Source of the DNA: Apoda limacodes
Taxonomy: Eukaryota > Arthropoda > Insecta > Lepidoptera > Limacodidae
Direction of reading: 5' to 3'
DNA length: 64,000 nucleotides
Assembly (NCBI GenBank): GCA_946406115.1
Contig: OX291550.1
Location: 25,954,722-26,018,721, forward strand
Positions within the stretch are counted from its first letter, which is position 1. Each line of letters begins with the position of its first letter. This document shows positions 21,101 through 34,700 of this stretch, piece by piece. A model generated the notes under the pieces. The model saw nothing but the letters and a program-made list of their open reading frames with translations. It searched no databases and had not been told where the DNA came from. Made by a program: the position numbers and the translations under genes.

Positions 21101-24100
21101 TGTAATGTTCAAAAATATTTATTACTATTAATTTCTAGCGACCGGAAAGTGTAAAAAGAATAACATTGTAACCATTCAAATCGATGTAGTGACTTTGATA
21201 GATATTAGCATCCGGCGTATCCTGATTAGAGTGCCTCAGCGGATGACCGATTGCGGTAATAGTGCACTGCTGCCGCGGCCCGTAAACGCGGCATAACCGG
21301 GCGATCGTCAGTATGCGAGCCGAGGCATAGCCGCATTTCAATATTAAAAAAAAATATACAATGTGAGATAGTTCCTTAAACCTTAGTATTTCATAAGACT
21401 TATATAGAACTGTACTGTGCTGTTTTCGTTTATTGGCTAGTAGGTATAAATGGTTTAAAGGGGGTGTCAAACTAATCACTACTATTCCCTTTTTTTAACC
21501 TACTACAAAAAAAGGAGAAGGTTCTCAATTCGGATGTTTGTATTTTTTTATGTATGTTCGGGCATAACTCCGTCATATATAGACGGATTTTCAAAATTAT
21601 TTTGTTATTCAAAAGGGTATACATCCGAGGTGGTCCCATATGGTGGTGTAGTAAATTTAAAACTTAAATTTTAGGTAAAAAAAAATAAGTTAGTGTTCAT
21701 TTGGAACTGCCGAAACGCCTTTTATGTTGATGATTGTACAAAATGTTGTTAGGAGTATCGATGTTTTTAGTGTACGAGAAAAAGCAATGCGTCATTCAAA
21801 AGTAAAAACTTTTTAATAAAAAAACAACCAGCTTCAAAAAGATGTATTAAAAACGTAAAAAATAATTACTTATTTTCGTAAATCTTAACTTTTGTTAAAA
21901 AGTTTTTATCTTGATCTAGTACTTACAGTGCGTACATGGCGAGTACAACTTCTATAATTTTTAAACAATGAAATCTCACAATGTAAAAATAAAAAAAATT
22001 AAAATATTTTCAAAATTGCTTTCTTGAGGTTAGATATGAGGATATTACCTAACGTTTGAGGTATATTTCATAAAAAATCTTCTTCTACCTGGAGGAGCCC
22101 AAACTTTGTATGTTTTAAAAATACTTTTGGATTTTAAGAAACTAGTGGTCGAAATCCACATCAACTAAAAAAAGATAATCAATTTTATTCTTTCCTCGAC
22201 AGTACCTACTCACCATATGTGCGAAGGGAAATGCTAGGGGTGTCCTAAACATGTGTTTATTTTTTTACACCTTTTATGGGTAACTTATTATCCTAATGTG
22301 TTTACCTGATTTTTTGTCAGCCGTTCGACACATGTGTTATGCAGTTCGCATGTATTTAATGATCCATTCCCTCCGTTAATTCTAAATGGGTTCATGATTT
22401 TTATACTTCAAACTGTAATTCAGATCAAATTTTTGGAAATAAGTAATTATTTTTACCTTTTTAGTGCATCTTTTTGAAGCCGGTTGTTTTTTTTGTTAAA
22501 AAGTATTTTTAAACTATTCTTTGTACGTAGTTCCTTCTTTATGTTTGTTGATATCGCCAAACGTGGATTGCCATTACCGTTAAACGTTGACGCTTTAACA
22601 ATATGGTCAGATTTGGCTGTTTGTATCATGAAGTACGACCATGAAATGATCGGCCACATCATGAACCGATCAATTTTAAGATCTGGCCAAGACATTATCA
22701 TTTTGGTTGCAAGTACATAAATCACACTACCCCATTCGGACCTCTGTTAATGACTGTACTGTAAATAATTACATAATCACACATAATCACAATTCGAGGT
22801 AGGTAAATATGCTCAAATCTTTTATACTACAACACACTATAATTGATAATATTAGGTACTTGAGTAAAGTCAAAACTGACTGCATATCACTCTGGGTCTA
22901 AAAACTTTGGCCACTTTATCTATATGTCGCAGGTAAATCGTATAATTCGCCGTTTTATAATATGCCTAGGCAGATTGTAAAGTATGGAAAAGAAAGGAAC
23001 AGAAATCGCATTGTATAAGTCATGTATGTTAGGTTAGGTTCAGTGTCTCTTTTGTAAACGTAGATGCGGAACGAGCGAAGCGTTCCAGGCAAGCTTCATA
23101 TAAAAATCTGTTCAGTTATATGATAAATTCTATTCCATACTTTACGATCTGCCTAGGCATATTGTAAAACGGCGATGTATACGATTTGCCTGCGACATAT
23201 ATAATCAAAGAAAACAGGTATCAAATGTTTTTGCCAATGATAACATAATCAGAGTCTTTTTCCTATTTTAATTAGGTATATATCTATTTTCTTAATTATT
23301 TGTACGCTTGATTCAGCCGCCGCATGGTATTTAGTATTAGTTTTGTTTGTCAATTTCTTTCTTACATGCTATTGTTTCGTGCTGTAGAATTATTCAACAT
23401 TCAACGGACGGCGGGTGTTAAATGAGACGTTTCGTATGGCAACAGTTTCTTAGAAACATGTAAATGCGTTTTCCAGGCACAAAGGGCGAGATCAAGACTT
23501 ATGGTTAACGTGACCCCATGTTCAGTTCCTTGATGGAATAATAAATGCGGGATGAAAGACTATAATTGTGTTTTAAAATGTGGCCAGCGTAGATAATTAC
23601 ACAGTTTGTGTGGACAATTGTATTCTATTAGGACGTTTTTGTCTTCTTGAATACTTCCTTTGGCTGGGATTCTCACGAATTTGAAATTGAGTTTGGTACT
23701 TATATTAGTTAATGTTCAACATCAGTACGAGGTATTTTATGTTTAGTTTGCATAACATGCACCTAAATCTACTTATATTATAAATAGCTGTGCCCAGCAG
23801 TTTAATTTGTAGTAAAGTGGTGAATCAATCGAAAATATTTGTTAGTTAATTTGGAACGCAATTAAATGTACCAAATTTGGAAATCCGTCCACGCGTTGTT
23901 CCCAAACACGTACGTATTCGGATTTGTAATAATAAAAAATCACTGATGGTGATAATTTGTAAAAATATGGAAATAAATATTGAGGATTATTGATATCGTT
24001 AGAAGAAATTGCTGGTAGAGTTAGTTTTACTCTGCATCTGTTAAAAGACAGAGTGACGGCACTGTCGGCAATCGGCATAAGTATTTTTAACATAGTAAAG

Positions 24101-27100
24101 ATTAGGATTTTAAATTTAGCTATAAACTATTACTAAACCACTGATTCACTATTGCGTGTTGGTGAATGTCGAACTAATTAATTGGTGTTGCATTAAATAA
24201 GTTTTTAATTTTTGCATTACAGTTTAATATCCTAAACCCGTTCTAAGATTCACCGAAATACGATACAGGAATGTTGCTGTACTAATACGCCTTAACTGCC
24301 TATTAATTGTGGATTCAACTCTGTGGAGATCGATTACCATGTGGCAGTGGGCCAAGACAGTTAACAAAAGCGGTTTATTTACAAAGTACCAGATTTCTCC
24401 GTACTCAGCGGTTATGTAGAAACGGGACGGTTCGAAAACAAAACGCGTGCCGCGCGTTCGTTTCCGGAAAACGCGGCCGTTCCGAACAAATAATACAACT
24501 ACAATCGGTCTGATGTTGATTGAGGCGTTGACGTCACTGAATTCGTATGCTCCTAGTGCTTCCACTTCGTTTACATGACTATGATTATTTATAGTACATT
24601 ACTGCCGCGGCCCGCAAACGCAGCATAACCGGGCGATCGTAAGTATGCGAGGCGAGGCATTGCAGAGGCACACATCACAGTGTCCGGTTATGCTCAGTTG
24701 TGGTCCAGGCTTGTATAGTGTTTTTCTCAAACTTTCGTACTTAATAATTAAATAGTTAAGGTAATTTTGCCGCCTATTAGCCGCGTTCAAATGTCAATTT
24801 AATGGCGCATTATTTTTGTTGTTCCAGTCAGCAATTTATATGAAACTTGATGTGTTATCTATTTAGTTATCAATGTGCTGGTTTTAAAAAAGTTCGTTCC
24901 ATTTTCAAATTTCATATTTGACCGCTCGAGCGGACGGATAAAACATTGCGGGTCGCTCTCTGATACTGTACTGCAAGTACAGTATGTTTGAAAAAATTTC
25001 ATTACATGTCTATTACGTAGCTGAACACTATCATCACCTTCGTCAGCAGCATCACATATTAATGTCCACTGCTGTTCCTTGTCATCCCCAAATTATTTCA
25101 TCGGCCTGCAGCATCACTTATCATGATATATTAATGTTTTGACCACTGCTATACCTTGTCCTGCCCAAACGATTTCCGCAACGTGCGGTCCTGTAAAGTT
25201 TGCATCAAGCCAGTGGTATTCTTCTACCCTGATCAGATCAATTTGAGTTGGGGCTTTTATACTCGCTTATGGTCGCTCTTCGCAAGTTATATTTAGTCAA
25301 AGATTGGAATAGAAGTTCTGTACTCTGTGGCAGTTCTACATAACCCGTGTGTCCATTGCTACCATGGCATATAAATATATAAATTTGCTACTTGATTTTT
25401 ATTTTATCCCAATAAGCTGGCAAACAGTAACGTGAACCGCGTGCTGGTAAGCGGTCGTCGCAGCCTATATTGTCGCTTGCAACACCATCAGGGGGTTGCC
25501 GACTCTTTAAATTTTGAAAAATGTTAAGTATTTTAACTTATTGTTACGCTTTCCGTTCCATACAAACTTTTACAATAGGAGTTGATAAATCCGCTCTTTT
25601 ATGATATAAAGAAAATTAAAAAGGTTCAGTAAGGTTGTGTTTTTGTGGACTAATAAGCTTAATAAAGATAAAGCTACCCCTGTGCTGGAGAACCACTGAT
25701 CTGATTTACACGATTTAATTTTATAGTTACCTTATGTTCTTTGACCACAGGTTATAGCATAGTAGGCCATGTTAGCGGAATTGCAAATTATCTATTGATT
25801 TTGTATTCGAGAAGTAGTTGAACGACCCCTTTGTATGTTCAACTGGATTGACTATTATATATTTATTCTGGAACTCTGTATATATGTGTTATCATGTAAT
25901 AGGAAATTGTTGTTTCTAAACTGTGTTTAGTTTGTAGTTCGTATTCGGTTTGGTCATTTATTGTGTTGGGTTAGGGACAATAGATACAAATATATATATA
26001 GTTTTTTTTTTGTTATAAATACATATGTAACTGCAGGTTTTGTCTGTTATGTCATTATAATATGTAGACAGCAGGTGGAATAAATAAAAAAATGAAAGAT
26101 GTATACTGTTGTATGTAGTGGCCGCGTATTTTGGTTTCCTACAATTTCCTTCCCTTTCATTTTTCTGCGTATAATTTAAATGCGATCCCCTTTTTTAAGT
26201 AAGTTGTACATAAAGCCTTGTATTCTGCGTATTCTAGACTTATTCTACTTTCTACACATACATATATATGTATATTGAAAGTATCTAGTATCTTTTTCAT
26301 CACATATGTCTTGTGCTAGAATCGAATCCACGTCCCCCGATTCGGCAGTCGGGTCATTACACACTGAGCCACTTAATTTAAATATAACTCAAAGAAACTC
26401 TTCTAATATATTAATTTTAATTGCTTAAATTAAAATAATGTTTATTTCGCTAGCAGGTACGCTATTTTTAAATGTGAATTTTTGGTGTTTATTAATAGGG
26501 GCATTCACCACATACAGCTTTATTTGCACACAGCTAAAGCTAGAGGTTTCACTAAATGAATAAAATAATATAAACTGTAAATATTTGGTAGGTACTGGCT
26601 TACTTTATGTCTGCCAAAGTGAGTTGACGTTCTACACGGAAAAAAAAGTGTTTTCAAGTTCTATTCCACCAAAGTAATTTGCATTCAGTCAAGAAATCCA
26701 ACTATTTTGGACATATTTTGTTCACAGAAGGCAATATTATTTCCCAGAAAAAAAATCATTTTATCAATCGAAATTGATAAACTTCTTTTCGTATGAACAA
26801 ATTTTTTTTTAACCAAATAAATGTTCGTTTTAGATCAACCAAACTTAAATTAATTACCCTAAGACAGTTAATGTTCTTGTATAAAATAAATACATTTTTA
26901 TATGCAACATTTTATTTTTCTTCGTTTGAAAAAAAAAATTATTTTTCTTTAATATAATTTATTTTGCGCCAAAATCATGGTTTTCTTAAATCTGCGACGT
27001 CACTTATTAAAAACTATATTTTTCGATGAAAATAATTGTATCTTAAATCAAAGCCAGTGAAATGTTCAGTTAAGATAATATTGTTTTGAATTAGAGAAAA

Positions 27101-28692
27101 TAATAATTTTAGCAGAATTTGTTAGATTCTTGACTCAAAATCTGATATTTTATTCTAAAACTATTGTTTTAGTCGAAACAAATAAAATACCTGCTTTAAA
27201 ATATTAAAAATTTTCGTTGAAATTAATCAACTAGTATCCCTTTGAACGAATTTTCTTTTTGTTTAAGTAAATACTTGCATTTTCAAAATTGAATGAATCT
27301 CATCACTGTCCTTCATAGGATTTCGTGTTGGCTTTTAATTTTAAATAATTGTTTATTGTAGGGTTTTGTGCGTCAAATTAGTATCAGTTTATGCGAGAAA
27401 CCTACAGTTAATTATTTTCAGAGAATTGTAAAGCTTGTAGCGGATCATATCATACCGCTACAAGCAAGGCTGACGTCACGCGTCCTACATCGCGCTATCA
27501 AAGTTTCTTCTGTCCATGAGTATATATAGAAAACCGAACAGAAAGATAAGTGGACCACGGCGGTCCCCAGGCATAACACCTCGCCTGGCAGGAGATCTCC
27601 TCTTAGCCGCCGCACCACAAGCATCCAGCAAAACAGTCGCATTCGTCTATCAGAAACGATAAACGAAGTTAAGCAACGTCAACCGTGGTCTCAGTATTTG
27701 GATGGGTGACCGCTTTTCTTCCATGTTTAAGAAGGATCGTTAAATAGTCATAACAATTATAATTAAACATAACGCTGTATAATCAGCTAAAGGCGAGAAT
27801 AGCTACCTTAGCTCGACAAAGTCCATATAAAGGCAGTGCGGGTAGACTGCCTATATGGCCCAAGCCTCCAGAAAAAGAGGCCTGTGCCTCTGCAGTAGGG
27901 CACTACTAGCTCGACAACGTCCGCTAAGACACACTAAGTCAGTGCGGTAGACTGACTCTATATGGCCCAAGCCTCCAGAAAAGAGGCGTAGGGCTTTTTA
28001 AAAAAACTTTATTTAATCTTGACGGTTAACTATGTCATTTTGGACCGAAACATTTTTTGTTTTAAACTAAAATATAATGTTATTAATTTAAGAGCTGATG
28101 TAGTCTAGTTAAGAGCACTATTCTCTTGTGTGAACTAGAAATTTCTTCCGTGCAATAAAGCACGAAGTTCTACGCCCAAGAAAACTAAGTGTTTCAATAA
28201 AGAAGCATATTTTTCTTCAATGAATTAAATATTGTTTCAAATTGATAGAGTTTTATTTACTGGTTCAATGAAATTTGATCTTGTGATAACTTCATATTAT
28301 TTTAAATAATTAAGAGAAATAATATCTTAGATGAAGTAAATATTCGTTGGTGCATATATGAAACGATATTCTCTTGGCTCAACTAATTCTTTTTTACCGT
28401 GTAGTCTAACTAGATCGTTAAAAGAGTTTGCTTTCCAAAGATGCATCTCGTATGTATACCAGACAGGATTTTGTTGTACTAGTTTAGTTTCTAGGACCGG
28501 CCTGTGTGCATTCAGGAACATTATAAACATACTGTACAGGTGTGTAAGTATGTACCTATATCTTTAAGGTTTTATTCCCCAGAATGGCAAGGCACACACC
28601 CACATCATGATGAGGGGTCCATCGCTTTCGTTGGCCCTTCTGATTCTTATGTATTTATTATCTTTGTACGACCTATGAGACATATGTTTATA

Positions 28693-28736
<44 letters not shown>

Positions 28737-31700
28737 GCACAAGTCCTGAATTACCAACTTTAAAACTTTTTTAAATTTCTATGAAACTCCTGAGCTTGTA
28801 CTGCGACGTATGTGTACGGTTGAGGCATCATTATTTTTGATCTATTGGCGTTTTTAGAGTTCCGTACTTCGAAAGGAAAACAGGAACTTTTCTCAGGAAC
28901 TCGTGAAGGTATCAAGGTGAAATTTATATCAAAAAAAAATTGAAAACTGTTATCAGTTTTTAAGTCATAAACATGTGAGACTTGATCTAATGATGGAAGA
29001 ATTATACATTGATATCCATTAACAGATTGTTTAATATTGGAAAAATGAAATTCCAATCCGAAATTATCAAAGACAAACCGAGCCATCATGTTCTAAATTG
29101 AATGGAAAATAATGAAGAAACCTGCTAACTAGGATAATTAAAACATTTCACGTCGTCCTTTTTTGCTAAGTAGAGTTAGTAATATTATAACCAGGTTGAA
29201 CTTAATTGCTGAGCTTACCTTGAAGTTTCTACGGATGTTTAGTTTTCTTAGTTCTATAGAGTATATTGTTTCTTAATTCGTTGATAGTGAAGTATTATTT
29301 GTACATGATTATTTGTAAGCAGTTAAACGAAAAATATAACAAATATATTCCGTTTTGTGTAGCTAAATATTGTTTCTGCTTTCTGAGTAGGAAAAACAAC
29401 AAACGAAGAACACAGGTCGAAAACAATGACATGGGTCCATACTAAACGCATAAAATTTTCAATTTGGATAGCGATTTAGATAAATGGGATCGTAATGTAT
29501 AATGTCTCGCAGACAATATAGATTTAACGATGCGCTTGTTAAACGGAAACGGTTAAACAAGATTTAAAGGCCTTTTGTCAAACCGTGGCTGAGTATTAAA
29601 GTCTAAGTTCTAAGTTTGAGTATTAGAGACTAATGTCTTAGTATTATTACAGTTAACAAGTTTGACCATAGACCTGACCAATAAATGAAGTAGGCTAAAC
29701 AATCCCTCAAGTGCGAGTCCATCTCGCGAACCGAGGGTTCCAGTTGTGTGTGTCAGCTCCGACGCGCGACTGAAGTTTGTGGCGTACCCTAGCAAAATCG
29801 TGCCGTTTCGATCAGTGTACTAAGACATATTGCACTACTGAAGCATACAAAGAGAAGCAGTTCGACGTATGATAGGCTCTAGCACGTGACCGTTCGTTGA
29901 AAATCTCGTTTTTTGTCGGTATAAAATTCAATATTTATTTAGAAAAATAAAATTTGCAAATTCACTTGGTTATATGACCAATACTTCCATACTAATATTA
30001 TAAATACGGAATGCCTAAACCGTTGTACCGATTAAGATGAAATTTGGAATGGAGATAGTTTGTGTCCCGGGGGAAGACATAGGCTGCTAAAAAATATCAA
30101 GTGTCAGTCGGTTAGAATATTTTTTTTTCTAATATAATAGCCAAATTATTATAATATTAGCAAATCTTCTTAATTAAGGTGTGAACTATAACATATATTT
30201 TTTTCACGTCGAAAAGAATACTTAGGACTGTAACAAAATTATTTAAATTCTTGCACACTTAACTATTTTGGGTATGCCATCACCTTAAGTGTGATCATTT
30301 CAGACTCATCACCATTTATCTAAGACCAGAGAGCTTGTCGTGACCATTCAAACTAGTTCCTGTAGCTGCATTCCAGCTTCATCATCAGGCCCTAGATATC
30401 ATTTTAAGAGTGCTTTTGTCACGACAAATGAAAGACTGAGCGAACTATTAACGATCCATCCTGTGGCTACATTAAGGCTTCATTATGAGACCCTGGATAA
30501 CGAAATTAAAAAGGAAAACTATCTAATTATCTAAAACTATCGGATGACTAAGTTAACGAGTAATAGTTGACCAATTTATACAATGTAGTATTATTATTAT
30601 TATTATACTTTATTGCATCAACATAAAAATTTACAAACAAAACATATTTACAAATAGAGAAAAACAAAAGGCGGTCTTATCGGTTTAAAGCGATCTCTTC
30701 CAGACAACCTTTGGGTAGAGGAAATAATAAAGTTAAACAAAGTATAGTAGGTGTGTTTCGATACAGTTATTAAGATTATATAGTATAGTTAGTATCTTAT
30801 TGGAGAAGTAAAAAGTTCTTAGGTGTGTCAAACAGGTAGTAAATATAAAGTCAGAACACCCTTAATCATAATAATGTTTACGTTCGAATAACTCATTGTA
30901 CCTAGGGGCGACTTTTGATCAAAATTTACGTTTTTTTTAACGTAAAAAATCTTTTTACCTATTTTATTAATATCCGCAATAATTCTTATTCTGCGGAACA
31001 CTAAATTAATTCGTTTACTTACTTGTACGTGAATCTATTACTTGTATTAAATTCTCGTATTTTATGTTAAAGCTTTACTTGTCACTTTTACTTTAAGTAA
31101 TAAAGGAAGTAAGTAAAGGCACTACGTTAACAGTTATTATTTTCGACTGAAAACGTGAATAAGACAACAAAGGGAGCAAACGAAGTAACAAAGGAATTGT
31201 TTAATGTACTCGAAATTGAATCTACGTACAAGAAAGGAAAGGAAAAATTAATTTAACTCATGCTTTACAATGTAATACATTAAAATGACATACAGATCTT
31301 CAGTGAGCACCAAAAAGGCCGCTTATTCCTTTTAAGCTATACATATTATATATAATTTTTATAGTACAGAAATATATAACGCTGGTAAGATTGTATGTTT
31401 GAAAACGTTTATCTCAAAAATACTATTTCTTTTTACAAGATTCTTATTGCGTTAGATAGGAGTTTAAGCATCAGCATAAATCAATTCATATTAATTTCTT
31501 ACTTATAATATTCTAGAAGCCTTAGAGTTTATATTTGAATGCGCTTATCTTAGAAACTACAATTTGTTTTAACTTATTGTGTTAGATCTCCCATTTATTG
31601 AGGAATGTTATACAGGCTATATCACTTCACGCTTTGGTCCTAAGGGGCGGAACAGTGCATTGACTTTGTTAAAACCGCTAGGAACTGCTAGTCTTTATAT

Positions 31701-34700
31701 ATGAAAAAAAAAACATTAAATTTACACTACTACTTCATAATCCCAGACCTTTGACAAAGTATAGGTACGTATTCAAAGTCAGAGTGAAATTTATTTATTC
31801 ATATTAAGTTTTTACAAACACTTTTAAATCGTCAAAGTAATGAAATACTATTTTTTGCAAACTGTGGTTCACAATGATGATTTCTACTAAAAAGAATCCG
31901 GCAAGAAACTTTTACTTAAAATTGTCGTACAATCGAAATTGGGATTTACGAACGGACTACGATGGATTCGTATTTGTCGTAATCGTCGTAAGCATACTAA
32001 AAAGTAGGTGACAAAAAATCTCAATAACTTCAAATTATCAAAAGTAGCTTTATGAAATAAAGACTGTATTACAGCTAATTTTATAGTGCTTAAATCAAAG
32101 TAATAAAAGTTCAATATTATGAATTTTATTTTGAATTAAAGTAAAATAAAAAGTACCATTTTTACTTGAGCGAATAGTGGCATGTTCGGAATTATTTCTT
32201 GTGTTATAGAGAACTATAAAAATTTAAATAACCAGAAAAAACAAATTCATTTCCATAAAAACAATAAACATTAATGTAACAGAATATTTAAATATAAAGT
32301 CCTTTTACCTCAAAGAAATGTGATCTCTGAAATAATCTTCTTAACATCTAGAGGTGTTTTGAAAAAGAAAAAATATGAAAATTTCCAATTTCCGCTCAAT
32401 TTCCTGAAATAGAATCAGAAAAATATAGGTAGACGAAAGACGCGTTAAAGCAATTTCAATGAATTAATAGCGAACAATTTGACTGAGTGGGCGGTGTAAG
32501 TCTCCATATTCTTGGTTCTTACATGTAAATAATTAATAGGTAATTATAAATAAATAAATTAATATTTTTGGACTTAACACACAGCGCCGTCTGGTCCTAA
32601 ACTAAGTAAATGTTGTGCTATAGATACCTACCAGACAACGGATACAAATATATATATATTCTTTATTTTTGTAAATACATACATATTATACATCGAAAAC
32701 CCAGTCTCAAGACAAACACAAATAATAAATGTTTGTCTGGTACAGGATCGCACCCACACCCCCCTTTTCAGCAGTCGGATCAATACCCTCGGAGCCACAG
32801 AGTAGACAATATATAAAATACTAGCGGTCCCGGCGAACGTTGTTCCGCTGTCGTCCCTCTGTAACCCGACGAAAGTTGGTTTTTATCTAAAGTGCCCTAA
32901 TCCGGTGCGCACTTGACAGATCGAGATAAAAACTATCTTATCTTTTAAGTTGAATCAAATAACAGATAGTTACGAAGTTTGATCACAATCGGTTCAGTAG
33001 TTTAGGAGTCCATTGCGGAAAAACAACGTGACACGTAATTTTTATATATATAGATATCTAACCAAAATATCTGCTCAATAACACCGTTTCGACGTAAAGT
33101 TAAAAATGTAACTTATATTATTAAAGTACTCGTGATTTCGTGTGCTTCTGAATTTTTTTGTACTAAACCTCGTCTGGGTAGCTAATGAATGTGCCAAAAT
33201 TCTCATTTTAGACACAACAAACATTTAATTAACACTACGGGGGGGTGACATTTGACAATGCCAATCCCAATTTCAATTTTAGGTAAATTATTTTGAATAA
33301 TTTTAAATACCTACATTTTTTTGTAATTACATTTGGAGATGTGTAATCTTAATACTACAATTTAATTTTGTGTATATCTAAGTGGTTTATTTTATGCAGG
33401 ATGCAGTTTTATAGCGATATATAAAATAAAACGATTATATTGTATGATGGTGATATGATGATAGGATGACGGAAACTGTCGAATGGTATAAATTAATTGT
33501 TACCCGCCAGTTTCGCTTCACCGTTTGCGTTTAAGTCGGGATAAAAGCTTCGTAACCGTTCTCAATTTAAAGGTCAAAGTAAAATGGGTATTTTTAGTAC
33601 CTCTTCGGCTTAGTTTCTATCAATTTTTTAAAAAATTTCGTATTATTGTTAAAATTTTATGAAACTCGACAATTTTTGTTTGAATAAAGTTCGAGTTACG
33701 AATGTAGAATAAAAGTTTTTCGTGCCCTTTCGGCTTAGTATCCACATTCTAAAAAACTTGACTTCTGAAAAATCGATCACCTTGTATATAGGAATGTCTA
33801 TAAACGCAGATCAGGCGTGCAAATTATAATTATCACGCGCTGAATGCAAATCATAACATTGTTTTTCGTCCTGCGCAACTCCGTACTAAGAAACGTTTAT
33901 GGGATAATGATACGAACAAATACACGCCTTCTATATAGACTTGAGAAGTCTATAGTTGTTTTACCAAATAAAGCCCAGAGTGGTTTAAATAAATCGATAG
34001 ATTTTCGGTTTAGGTAGTTAGGCGCATCATAATGTGGGTACAGCCTCTTTCTACCCGACTGCGCCAGAAGGAGGGTTTTGTTTTTCGAGTGTATGTATGT
34101 ATGTATATATTTTTCTGTAGCCTAAACAGCTTGATGCATTTTCGCTTAAAAGGTGTCGTTAGATTCGTCTCAATTGTGAAAGTCACACTGGATACATAAA
34201 GTCTTAAAAAATCAAAATGGCGGATTTTTTGCGCTTCAGTGTGCAGGTAAAATTTTTTTTTTAAAACCCTCGAGTTGGGTATCAAAATAAAGAGCTTAAA
34301 AAGGCGAGTACGAAAATAAACAACACTTATAGTAAAATATTCAAGCGGGAGTAACACTATAAAGCTGTGAATAAAAATAAATAATTAATTGAATAAAAAA
34401 ACCCGACTGCATAAATATTAAGAACTGAGCAGAAATTAAAACATACTAAATATGTTACTATAGTCAGACGGGACTCATTTCAATGCAAGTTCAAGTAGTG
34501 TACTGATTGCACACACTGTAGTAGTTAGTTACCTTAAAATGACCCGTTTGCGTATAGTTAAAAATTTAGTATGTTTTAATTTCTGTTTAGTTCTTAATGT
34601 TTCTGCTGTCGGGGTTTTTTTATTTATTTTTTTACTAACCACTGTAGTCTTCCTTGGCATGGAATGGCATGCCATGGCAGCACTGCTTCTGATACACCCT

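Larger units (their letters stand above)
26634..28402 (+). mobile_element. TIR element carrying a 5S rRNA-like module, copy 1
   Basis: The left end is ACACGGAAAAAAAAG and the right end, read inward, is ACACGGTAAAAAAG, a terminal inverted repeat of about 13 bp. The interior has no transposase. In order it holds an AT-rich arm (26660-27425), a GTAGCGG repeat (27437-27640), a 5S-like module (27639-27713), two hairpin-rich units (27805-27990) and an AT-rich right arm. An inverted partial copy lies at 40928-42130 and lacks the GTAGCGG block. Class unassigned; non-autonomous. Confidence 0.7.

Noticed and set aside
22453..22725. Overlapping frames on both strands
   Set aside because: They overlap the right arm of the MITE at 21800-22515 and read through non-coding sequence.
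24224..24565. 113-codon minus-strand frame
   Set aside because: No start context, no recognisable domain, no splice partners seen; likely chance in a locally GC-richer patch.
27639..27713. A 5S rRNA gene
   Set aside because: Only the middle third of 5S is present; the 5' and 3' strands of helix I are missing, so no mature 5S could form. Same for 41284-41360 and 20023-20090.
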